Source: an uncultured Clostridia bacterium
GTDB lineage: Bacteria; Bacillota; Clostridia; Oscillospirales; Acutalibacteraceae
NCBI GenBank assembly: GCA_947168785.1
Contig: CAMVNL010000199.1
Span: 1 to 5,277, forward strand
Direction: 5' to 3'
DNA length: 5,277 bases
In this document: one piece after another, positions 1 through 5,085 of the stretch
Layout: each line of letters starts with the position of its first letter
Position numbering within the stretch: the first letter of the stretch is position 1
Program-made: the position numbers and the translations under genes
Notes under the pieces: generated by a model
Seen by the model: only the letters and a program-made list of their open reading frames with translations
The model's database searches: none
Told to the model about the DNA's origin: nothing

Positions 1-28
1 TTGATTTTATTTTACCGTCTGATAAAAT
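1..28 (+). promoter_or_regulatory. candidate sigma-A promoter for the PHP phosphatase gene
   Basis: A TTGATT at 1-6 and a TAAAAT at 23-28 are separated by 16 bases, a reasonable match to a sigma-A promoter. Transcription would begin near 35, leaving a leader of about 28 bases that contains the GGAGG at 52-56. The site touches the window edge, so upstream elements cannot be judged, and the match is imperfect. If real, it places the ATG at 27 inside the -10 element and so supports the downstream start at 63. Confidence 0.35.
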
Positions 29-62
29 GGATATCCGAAGTCAAAGATTCCGGAGGCCTGTC

Positions 63-881
63 ATGCTGTTCAACATCCATACCCACAGCGAGCATTCCCA
101 TGACGCGCAGGCAAAAATCGCAGAACTCTGCGAGAAAGCGCTGGCGGAAGGGTTGGTCGGATTTGCCGTGACCGACCATTGTGACTGCGAGTGCGCCGCA
201 AATCCGAAGGCGTTTACCTCTCTGACGGATTCTTTTGAGGATTGCCAAAAATGGAAAGCGCGTTATCAGGGCCGGCTTGTGATCGCCTGCGGGGTCGAGA
301 TCGGGGAAGCCCTGTATGATCCCGCCTTTGCGGAAAAAGTGATCGCCTCCCGCCCATGGGACGTCGTGCTGGGATCCGTGCATGCCGTCCGCGTCCCCGA
401 CTGGGAAATGCCCTTCTCACTGATCGACTTCTCGGATTTTTCGGACGATTTCATCCGTCAATATCTGCACGTCTATTTTGACGACCTGAAAGAGATGGCA
501 AAGACGCAGGATTACGACGTGCTCTGTCACCTGACGGTTCCGCTGCGCTATATCTGCGGCAAATTTCACAGAACGGTCGATCTGTCGGAATATGACGGGA
601 AGATCGACGAGATCCTGAAAACGGTGATCAAACGGCATAAAACGCTGGAAATCAACACCTCCGGCTGCACAGCCGAACGAAGCCTGTTAATGCCGGATGA
701 AGCGATTTTGGACCGTTATCTTGCCTTTGGCGGGAACAACCTCAGCGTCGGCAGCGACGCCCACGTGGCAAACCGGCTGACGAACGGATTGCGGCAGGCC
801 GCCGCCATGCTGAAAAGAAAGGGAATTGACGAGCTGACGTATTATCTGAACCGCTCCCCTGTCTTCTGCTCCATCGAATAA
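63..881 (+). CDS. PHP-family phosphoesterase, histidinol-phosphatase-like
   Basis: A complete 272-residue protein of the PHP (polymerase and histidinol phosphatase) superfamily, close in length to the roughly 270-residue HisJ/HisK histidinol phosphatases, which hydrolyse L-histidinol phosphate to histidinol in histidine synthesis in the cytoplasm. The multi-metal site is intact: HTH at residues 6-8, TDH at 37-39, GVEIGE at 77-82 (Glu79), GSVH at 104-107, CHL at 155-157, EINTSG at 196-201 and GSDAH at 230-234 (Asp232, His234). The start at 63 is chosen because GGAGG lies 6 bases upstream and the PHP motif then begins at residue 4; an in-frame ATG at 27 would add 12 residues outside the domain and has no good ribosome site. 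A cysteine cluster follows the TDH motif (Cys40, 42, 44), which I cannot explain. No other his gene is present, so the exact substrate is an inference; another small phosphate ester is possible. The gene is convergent with potD. Confidence 0.88.
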   Translation: MLFNIHTHSEHSHDAQAKIAELCEKALAEGLVGFAVTDHCDCECAANPKAFTSLTDSFEDCQKWKARYQGRLVIACGVEIGEALYDPAFAEKVIASRPWDVVLGSVHAVRVPDWEMPFSLIDFSDFSDDFIRQYLHVYFDDLKEMAKTQDYDVLCHLTVPLRYICGKFHRTVDLSEYDGKIDEILKTVIKRHKTLEINTSGCTAERSLLMPDEAILDRYLAFGGNNLSVGSDAHVANRLTNGLRQAAAMLKRKGIDELTYYLNRSPVFCSIE

Positions 882-886
882 AACGG

Positions 887-918
887 CTCCCGGAAAGAAT
901 TTCTCTTCCCGGGAGTTT
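887..918. terminator. candidate bidirectional intrinsic terminator between the convergent PHP gene and pot operon
   Basis: Seven perfect pairs (CTCCCGG at 887-893 with CCGGGAG at 909-915) are followed, after one A-C mismatch, by four more pairs (895-898 with 904-907) closing a five-base loop. On the plus strand the stem is followed by GTTTCCATTTATT, a weak T-tract. On the minus strand it is followed by CCGTTTTATT, a better tract, which overlaps the phosphatase stop codon at 879-881. It sits 6 bases past that stop and is the best terminator candidate for both transcripts, although minus-strand transcription would first cross the three palindromes at 925-1094. Confidence 0.65.
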
Positions 919-924
919 CCATTT

Positions 925-985
925 ATTACTTCGGCAATTAAATATTGCAAAAATTCATTGACCGTGTCGTTATTGCCGAAGTAAT
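925..985 (+). repeat. palindromic element A (61 bp, 14-bp perfect arms)
   Basis: The arms 925-938 and 972-985 are perfect inverted repeats of 14 bp around a 33-base centre. Positions 923-946 of this element match the minus strand of 1071-1094 (element B) at 22 of 24 bases, including the 15-base core CGGCAATTAAATATT. The two mismatches (929 and 931) fall in the stem and are matched by changes in the opposite arm (981 and 979), so pairing is preserved in both copies. This marks it as a member of a small palindromic repeat family rather than a chance hairpin. No T-tract follows either end, so it is not a standard terminator. A non-autonomous mobile element or a structured RNA 3' end are both possible. 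Confidence 0.8.
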
Positions 986-989
986 GATC

Positions 990-1026
990 CGCCATGTTTT
1001 TTGCCGTGTTACGGCAAAAAACGGCG
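990..1026. repeat. long AT/GC-block hairpin between elements A and B
   Basis: A 12-bp perfect stem (996-1007 with 1011-1022) closes on a three-base loop, GTT. Beyond a two-base bulge (994-995) four further pairs extend it (990-993 with 1023-1026), giving 16 pairs in all. Weaker pairing continues outward (983-988 with 1029-1034, five of six). The GC block is next to the loop and the A/T blocks are at the base, the reverse of an intrinsic terminator, and no T-run follows on either strand. It carries the same CGGCA/TGCCG core as the two flanking palindromes. Confidence 0.7.
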
Positions 1027-1037
1027 TTATGATTGAT

Positions 1038-1094
1038 TTATTAATGCGGCAGATTACGTTCCTTTTCAGAAATATTTAATTGCCGCATTAATAA
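1038..1094 (-). repeat. palindromic element B (57 bp, 14-bp perfect arms), inverted relative to element A
   Basis: The arms 1038-1051 and 1081-1094 are perfect 14-bp inverted repeats around a 29-base centre. Read on the minus strand, 1094 to 1071 matches element A at 22 of 24 bases and then diverges, so the loops differ while the arm and inner flank are conserved. The potD stop codon (1088-1090) lies inside the right arm, so the last residues of PotD are encoded by the repeat. As with element A, no T-tract is present. Confidence 0.8.
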
Positions 1095-2161
1095 TACGTG
1101 GTTTTCAGCCTGATCCACAGATCGCTCTGCAGCAGCATGGTTTCAGGCGGGAGGTTGACGAACACCTCGCACTTTTCAAGCACCTCCGCCGGCGGGTAAA
1201 CCATGGTATCTTCCCGCGTCTCTTCATCCAGCTCTTCAAAGGCGGCGGTGTGCGGGATGGCGTAACAGACCTCCTCCGCGTTGCGCACGGCGATATCCGT
1301 TTCACACATGAAGTTAATGAACTGCTCCGCCTCTTTTTTATGCTGACTGGAGGACAGCACACACATGGCGTCCACAAACTGGTTTGCGCCCTCTACCGGA
1401 ACGTAGGCCGCCAGGTTCTCGTTTTCATCCATCATCGTGATGGCGTCGCCGGCATAATAGGGCGCGATATAGGCCTCCTCGCTGATCATCTTGTCAAAGA
1501 CCTGATCCATCACGTAGGCCTGAACCAGCGGCTTTTGTTCCATGAGCATTTCCGCCGCTTCGTTCCACTGGGCGGGGTCGGTGGTGTTCATGGAATAGCC
1601 GCCGCGGGTCAGGGCCAGCGCGAAGGCGTCGCGGGGATTATCGAACATGAGAATTTTACCGGCGTATTTTTCGTTCCAGAGCAGTTCCAGGCTTTCATCC
1701 GCCACGTCCTCCTCGTCCACATACTTCGTGTTATAGACGATGACGACGGTGCCCCAGGTATATGGAACGGAATACTTCTCCTCCGGGTCGAAGGAAAGAC
1801 CGCGATATTCCTCGCCGATATACTGATAATTGGGGATGTTGTCGAAATCAAGCTCCGCAATCAGCCCTTCGTCAATCATTTTGGAAAGCATGTACTCCGA
1901 CGGGATGATCACGTCGTAGGAAGCGGCGCCGCTGACGATTTTGGAGTACATCTCCTCGTTGCTGGCGTAGGTCGTATAGTTGACCTTGATGCCGGTCTGT
2001 TCCTCAAAATCATCCAATACCGACTGGTCGATATATTCTCCCCAGTTATAAACGTTGATGGAGCCGGAGGAGGCGCCGCCGCCCCTGGAAATGACCGAAC
2101 CGGTGACGATAATAGCCGCCACAACGATCACCGCCAGCACGGACAATATGATCTTTCTCAT
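1088..2161 (-). CDS. potD: PotD, spermidine/putrescine ABC transporter substrate-binding protein
   Basis: A 357-residue extracytoplasmic polyamine-binding protein (E. coli PotD is 348). Ligand-site motifs known from PotD are recognisable: YNWGEY at 38-43, IPSEY at 86-90, DNPRD at 174-178, YYAGD at 235-239 and Asp264 in QFVDA. Two positions that are Trp in E. coli PotD appear by eye to be Tyr and Phe here, which still gives aromatic packing for the polyamine chain. Residues 4-20 are a strongly hydrophobic segment after MRK, but no cysteine follows it, so the usual lipoprotein anchor of Gram-positive binding proteins is absent; it may be an uncleaved N-terminal anchor or a signal peptidase I substrate. 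The ATG overlaps the potC stop as ATGA and is preceded by a strong AAGGAGG about 8 bases upstream. The C-terminal end, TTYY, runs into palindromic element B. Confidence 0.95.
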   Translation of the reverse strand: MRKIILSVLAVIVVAAIIVTGSVISRGGGASSGSINVYNWGEYIDQSVLDDFEEQTGIKVNYTTYASNEEMYSKIVSGAASYDVIIPSEYMLSKMIDEGLIAELDFDNIPNYQYIGEEYRGLSFDPEEKYSVPYTWGTVVIVYNTKYVDEEDVADESLELLWNEKYAGKILMFDNPRDAFALALTRGGYSMNTTDPAQWNEAAEMLMEQKPLVQAYVMDQVFDKMISEEAYIAPYYAGDAITMMDENENLAAYVPVEGANQFVDAMCVLSSSQHKKEAEQFINFMCETDIAVRNAEEVCYAIPHTAAFEELDEETREDTMVYPPAEVLEKCEVFVNLPPETMLLQSDLWIRLKTTYY

Positions 2162-2961
2162 TTCGCGGTCCTCCTTACCTTTTTCTTTTCCGCGGCGGGA
2201 CGGAGGTTGACGATCAGCATCAGCACCAGCACCACGGCAAAGAGCATAGTGGAGAGGGCGTTCAGCTTCAGATTATAAGGCTTTTTCGTCATGGAATAGA
2301 TGGTGATGGGCAGCGTCTGGAAGGTGGCGCCGGAGTTGAAATAGCTGATAACAAAGTCGTCCAGCGAAAGTGTGAATGCCATAATCAACCCCGAAACAAT
2401 ACCGGGCATGATCTGCGGTATGACCACCTTGAGAAACGATTTTAAGGGCGGGCAGCCGAGATCCAACGCAGCGTAATAAATGTTGGCGTCCATCCCGCGG
2501 AGCTTCGGCAAGACGGACAGCACCACGTAGGGACTGTTGAACGTGATATGGGCGATCAGCAGCGTGCCGAAGCCCATCTCCATCCCATGGAATTTCGACA
2601 GGACGAACACGAACAGAATCATCATGGAGATGGCCGTCACGATATCCGGATTGACAACCGGAATATTGTTGACGCTGAGGAAAACGGATTTTTTCCACCC
2701 CTTCAACGCGTTGATGCCCAGCGCCGCCATGGTGCCGATCACGGTGGAGATGATGGCGGACAGGACCGCGATTACCAACGGATAATAGAGGGAGGACAGG
2801 ATCAGCTCATCCTCAAACATCTCCCTGTACCATTGCAGCGAAAATCCTTCAAACAGCGCCCGGGAGGAGCCCTCGTTGAAAGAGAAAAAGACGACGACAA
2901 AAATGGGAGCGTAAAGGAAGATGAATATCAGAATATTGAAAATCTTTCCGACGGTTTTCAT
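2158..2961 (-). CDS. potC: PotC, polyamine ABC transporter permease
   Basis: A 267-residue inner permease subunit with about six membrane segments (roughly 9-28, 60-85, 105-122, 129-150, 185-205 and 237-254), the normal size for PotC. It would pair with PotB to form the translocation channel and contact the ATPase through the EAA cytoplasmic loop at about 163-187 (AALDLG ... IPQIMPG). The first residue of that motif, normally Glu, is Tyr163 here (codon TAC), which is unusual. The DDF at 201-203 and the basic C-terminus (KKKVRRTAK) fit a cytoplasmic tail. The ATG overlaps the potB stop as ATGA (2958-2961), and a GGAGG inside the end of potB lies 9 bases upstream, so translation is probably coupled. 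The E. coli order potA-B-C-D supports the assignment. Confidence 0.94.
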   Translation of the reverse strand: MKTVGKIFNILIFIFLYAPIFVVVFFSFNEGSSRALFEGFSLQWYREMFEDELILSSLYYPLVIAVLSAIISTVIGTMAALGINALKGWKKSVFLSVNNIPVVNPDIVTAISMMILFVFVLSKFHGMEMGFGTLLIAHITFNSPYVVLSVLPKLRGMDANIYYAALDLGCPPLKSFLKVVIPQIMPGIVSGLIMAFTLSLDDFVISYFNSGATFQTLPITIYSMTKKPYNLKLNALSTMLFAVVLVLMLIVNLRPAAEKKKVRRTAK

Positions 2962-3809
2962 ATCACGCCACCTCCGTTCGTCTTCGCGTCCTTATCGAAC
3001 TTGTTCATGAAACAGGTCGCGATGAGGATCATCACCATGATGACCAGCGACAGGGCGGCGCCGATATTGTAATTCACCACGCCGGAATTGCCCAGGAAGT
3101 AGTCTTCGATCAGGTCGCCGATCAGGAAATCCTTGCCGCCGCCGAGGATCTTGGAGATGATAAAAGTGCTGATGGAGGGAATAAAAACCATCGTAATGCC
3201 GGAGATAATGCCGGGGACGCTGAGAGGCAACACGATGCGGCGGAAAATCTGCACCCCGCCGGAGCCGAGATCCCGCGCCGCCTCGATCAGGGAATTGTCG
3301 ATTTTTGTCAGCGCGGTATAGATGGGCAGGATCATATAGGGCAGGTAGTTATAGACCATCCCGAGAATGATGGCGCCGTGGTTATTGATCAGATTCAACC
3401 CGGCGAAATCTTCTCCGAAAATCAGCCGCAGACCGTTGTTGATCAATCCGTTATTTTCAAGGATCGTCATCCATGCGTAGGTGCGCACGAGAAAATTCAT
3501 CCACATGGGCAGCATGATAAAGAGCGAGGCGTTGCGCTGCACTTTTTCGCTGGCCCGGGAGATCATGTAGGCGACGGGATACGCCAGCAGCAGACAGATG
3601 GCCGTCGCCAACAATGACAGCCAGACGGAAAGCCACAGGGTGCTGCGATAGGTCCAGATCCACGTGAGGTTTGACAGCGTAAAGCCGTCCACGCCGGTAA
3701 AGGCGTAATAGACCACCAGCGCAATGGGGATCAGAACAAAAACGACCATCCACCCGGAAAAAGGGATCAGATTGACTTTTTTGCTGCCGACTTCTACGGA
3801 TTTAGTCAT
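2958..3809 (-). CDS. potB: PotB, polyamine ABC transporter permease
   Basis: A 283-residue permease subunit with about six membrane segments (roughly 17-37, 59-84, 94-117, 143-165, 202-222 and 248-267). The PotB-type stretch PMWMNFLVRTYAW is at 101-113, and the EAA loop is intact at 176-200 (EAARDLGSGG ... LPLSVPG), with Glu176 present, unlike PotC. The ATG at 3809 is chosen because GGAGG lies 9 bases upstream and because it overlaps the potA stop by 8 bases, a typical coupled arrangement. An upstream in-frame start at 3866 would add 19 residues overlapping the potA tail in another frame and lacks the membrane-protein character of the rest. It works with PotC as the heterodimeric channel in the cytoplasmic membrane. 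Confidence 0.94.
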   Translation of the reverse strand: MTKSVEVGSKKVNLIPFSGWMVVFVLIPIALVVYYAFTGVDGFTLSNLTWIWTYRSTLWLSVWLSLLATAICLLLAYPVAYMISRASEKVQRNASLFIMLPMWMNFLVRTYAWMTILENNGLINNGLRLIFGEDFAGLNLINNHGAIILGMVYNYLPYMILPIYTALTKIDNSLIEAARDLGSGGVQIFRRIVLPLSVPGIISGITMVFIPSISTFIISKILGGGKDFLIGDLIEDYFLGNSGVVNYNIGAALSLVIMVMILIATCFMNKFDKDAKTNGGGVI

Positions 3810-4248
3810 CGTCGTCGCCCTCCGGTTCCACACCCGCGTTGACGTCGGAAAGCTCGTCAAACTCATCGGAATAGCTGGAGAAATCCCCGAACATGCCGGA
3901 ATACTCCGACTTCTTCATGATGTGAATGGCGTCAGGCTCGATATATAGGCCGATCTCCTCCCCCACGTGGGAAATATCCGTAGACTGGATCATCCACAAA
4001 AAGCCGTTGATATCCACGATGATCTCATAATGCACGCCTTTGAAGGTTACGGAAGTGACTTTACCCGTAAGCATCCCTTTTTCGGCGGCTACCACGTCCA
4101 CGTCCTCAGGACGGACCACGACGTCGACTTTTTCATCCTTTTCAAAGCCGCCGTCAAGGCAGTTGAACACGTGACCGGAAAATTCCACGACGCGGTCCTG
4201 CTTCATGACGCCGTCCACGATATTGCTTTCGCCGATGAAATCCGCCAC
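3802..4248 (-). pseudogene. potA: C-terminal part of potA (TOBE domain), detached by the frameshift
   Basis: This frame holds the C-terminal regulatory part of PotA. The family-typical stretch NEPVNAFVADFIGESNI runs across its start, followed (counting from the GTG at 4248) by VRPEDV at 45-50 and a TOBE/OB-fold strand pattern at about 61-112, then an acidic tail ending in four aspartates. The family sequence remains readable upstream of the GTG to about 4281, which shows that it once continued from the ATPase frame. The GTG at 4246-4248 is only the first possible start, with no convincing ribosome site, so separate translation is doubtful. It ends 8 bases inside potB. Together with the upstream part and the roughly 26 missing residues, the intact protein would be about 380 residues, close to E. 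coli PotA (378). Confidence 0.8.
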
Positions 4249-4264
4249 GAAGGCGTTGACAGGC

Positions 4265-4864
4265 TCATTGTAGGCGTCGGTGGGAGACGTAGATGAACGT
4301 GATGCCCAGGCTCTGCTGTATCTTTTTCAGCTCCGCCTGCATATCCTTGCGCAATTTGAGATCCAACGCGCCGAGAGGCTCATCCAGCAGCAGCACCTTC
4401 GGCTCCACCGCCAGCGCCCTGGCAATGGCCACCCGCTGCTGCTGACCGCCGGAAAGAGAATTGATGTTACGGTGCTCGAAGCCCTTCAGGTTGACAAGAC
4501 TGAGCATCTCCTTCACCTTCGCGTCGATCTGCGCCTTGGAAAACTTTTTCAGCCGCAGGCCGAAGGCGATGTTTTCATAGACGTTCAAATGCGGAAATAA
4601 CGCGTATCGCTGAAAAATCGTATTGACCTGCCGCTTATGAGGCGGCACGTTGTTGATCTTTTTGCCGTCAAAGATCACGTCTCCTTCATCCGGCGTCAAA
4701 AAACCGGCAATGATGCGCAGCGTTGTCGTCTTACCGCAGCCGGAAGGCCCCAAAAACGTGATAAATTCACCGTCTCTGATGGTCAAATTGATATTTTTCA
4801 GAATCTGTTCTCCGTCAAAGGCGACAGAAATGTTTTTCAGCTCGATCACAACGTTTTTTTCCAA
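4265..4864 (-). CDS. potA: PotA ATPase domain, truncated by a frameshifting deletion
   Basis: The nucleotide-binding domain of the polyamine importer ATPase. Walker A GPSGCGKTT is at residues 39-47, the Q-loop Gln85 is in FQRYALFPH, the signature LSGGQQQR is at 137-144, Walker B VLLLDEP at 157-163, the D-loop GALD at 165-168 and the H-loop His195 in YVSH. The true family sequence ends there: four out-of-frame residues (RRLQ) and a stop follow, so the final strands and helices of the domain and the TOBE domain are not joined to it. The start is a TTG at 4864 with GGAGAGGGG 8-10 bases upstream; no in-frame ATG exists between the upstream stop at 4883-4885 and the domain. It is the first gene of the operon. 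As given, the product is 199 residues and probably cannot drive transport, unless the deletion is an assembly error. Confidence 0.85.
   Translation of the reverse strand: MEKNVVIELKNISVAFDGEQILKNINLTIRDGEFITFLGPSGCGKTTTLRIIAGFLTPDEGDVIFDGKKINNVPPHKRQVNTIFQRYALFPHLNVYENIAFGLRLKKFSKAQIDAKVKEMLSLVNLKGFEHRNINSLSGGQQQRVAIARALAVEPKVLLLDEPLGALDLKLRKDMQAELKKIQQSLGITFIYVSHRRLQ
4280..4284 (-). other. deletion junction in potA (CCCAC microhomology)
   Basis: On the minus strand the bases CCCAC can be read both as the end of Ser-His in the ATPase frame (tcC-CAC) and as Pro-Thr in the downstream frame (CCC-ACc), matching the family pattern THD...GTP. The two frames meet exactly here. The shared five bases are what a deletion between short direct repeats leaves behind. 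The missing length must be 2 modulo 3; by comparison with the PotA family it is about 80 bases, an estimate from memory of the family. Confidence 0.7.
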
Positions 4865-4874
4865 TGATGCAGCC

Positions 4875-4921
4875 CCTCTCCGTTAACAACGAATAGAAAT
4901 AGAACGGACAGATATTTCCGT
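4875..4921 (-). promoter_or_regulatory. potA leader with two mutually exclusive pairings near the ribosome site
   Basis: On the mRNA, UCCGU (4904-4908) can pair with ACGGA just upstream (4917-4921), giving a 5-bp hairpin with an eight-base loop near the 5' end. Alternatively the overlapping UCCGUU (4903-4908) can pair with AACGGA downstream (4879-4884), whose GGA is the beginning of the potA Shine-Dalgarno sequence. The two pairings cannot coexist. The helices are short, so a regulatory role is only a suggestion. Confidence 0.25.
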
Positions 4922-4932
4922 CAATTTTATTC

Positions 4933-4961
4933 AATATATCGCAGAAAAAGACAAAAGTCAA
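4933..4961 (-). promoter_or_regulatory. sigma-A promoter of the pot operon
   Basis: On the minus strand, TTGACT (4956-4961) and TATATT (4933-4938) are separated by exactly 17 bases, a near-consensus vegetative promoter. The start would fall near 4926, giving a leader of about 60 bases before the TTG at 4864. A run of A/T at 4979-5004 lies upstream and could act as an UP element. No other comparable promoter was seen within the operon, whose genes overlap, so potABCD is probably one transcript. Confidence 0.75.
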
Positions 4962-4966
4962 CCATT

Positions 4967-4974
4967 GTGATCAC
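4967..4974. promoter_or_regulatory. possible operator palindrome GTGATCAC upstream of the pot -35
   Basis: A perfect 8-bp palindrome, with loosely symmetric TTG/CAA flanks, lies 5 bases upstream of the -35 element. This is a normal place for an activator or repressor site. The regulator is unknown, and eight symmetric bases can occur by chance. Confidence 0.25.
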
Positions 4975-4997
4975 CAACAATTTTAATATATAAATTT

Positions 4998-5047
4998 AAA
5001 AAAACTCATCATACAGGACCGGTATTCCGAAAAACTTTCGTGTATGA
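4998..5047 (-). terminator. candidate terminator of the upstream minus-strand gene
   Basis: On the minus strand a 7-bp stem (5041-5047 with 5009-5015) encloses a second hairpin (CGAAA/TTTCG, 5028-5032 with 5036-5040). Four bases after the outer stem comes a run of seven Ts (4998-5004). An alternative pairing of CTCAT with ATGAG (5005-5009 with 5044-5048) brings the stem directly against the T-run. It lies between the stop codon at 5086 and the pot promoter, as expected for a boundary between two minus-strand units. The branched shape is less typical than a single hairpin. Confidence 0.5.
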
Positions 5048-5085
5048 GAAAATGACAAAAAGAAGAAAATAATCTTTATCTTTTT

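Noticed and set aside
27..62. Upstream ATG at 27 as the start of the PHP gene
   Set aside because: It falls in the likely -10 element, lacks a Shine-Dalgarno sequence, and adds 12 residues outside the PHP domain, whereas the ATG at 63 has GGAGG 6 bases away.
996..1022. Central hairpin as an intrinsic terminator
   Set aside because: The T-run precedes the GC stem on both strands and no T-tract follows it, the reverse of terminator order.
925..1094. Integron attC sites
   Set aside because: Sizes of 57-61 bp are in range, but the GTTRRRY/RYYYAAC end boxes are missing, the arms are perfect rather than bulged, and no integrase or cassette array is present.
925..1094. CRISPR array
   Set aside because: Only two diverged copies in opposite orientation, with no regular spacers or cas genes.
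1250..2278. Long plus-strand open frame of 342 codons opposite potD
   Set aside because: It is a shadow of the real potD frame: rich in His, Gly, Asp and Val as expected from the reverse complement of a biased gene, with no recognisable domain and no ribosome site of note. potD itself is unmistakable.
3810..3866. Longer potB beginning at 3866
   Set aside because: The extra 19 residues come from the potA tail read in another frame; the ATG at 3809 has a well-placed GGAGG and a coupled overlap with the potA stop.
4265..4290. Programmed ribosomal frameshift joining the two potA frames
   Set aside because: About 26 conserved residues are absent between the frames and there is no slippery heptamer, so slippage could not restore the normal protein.
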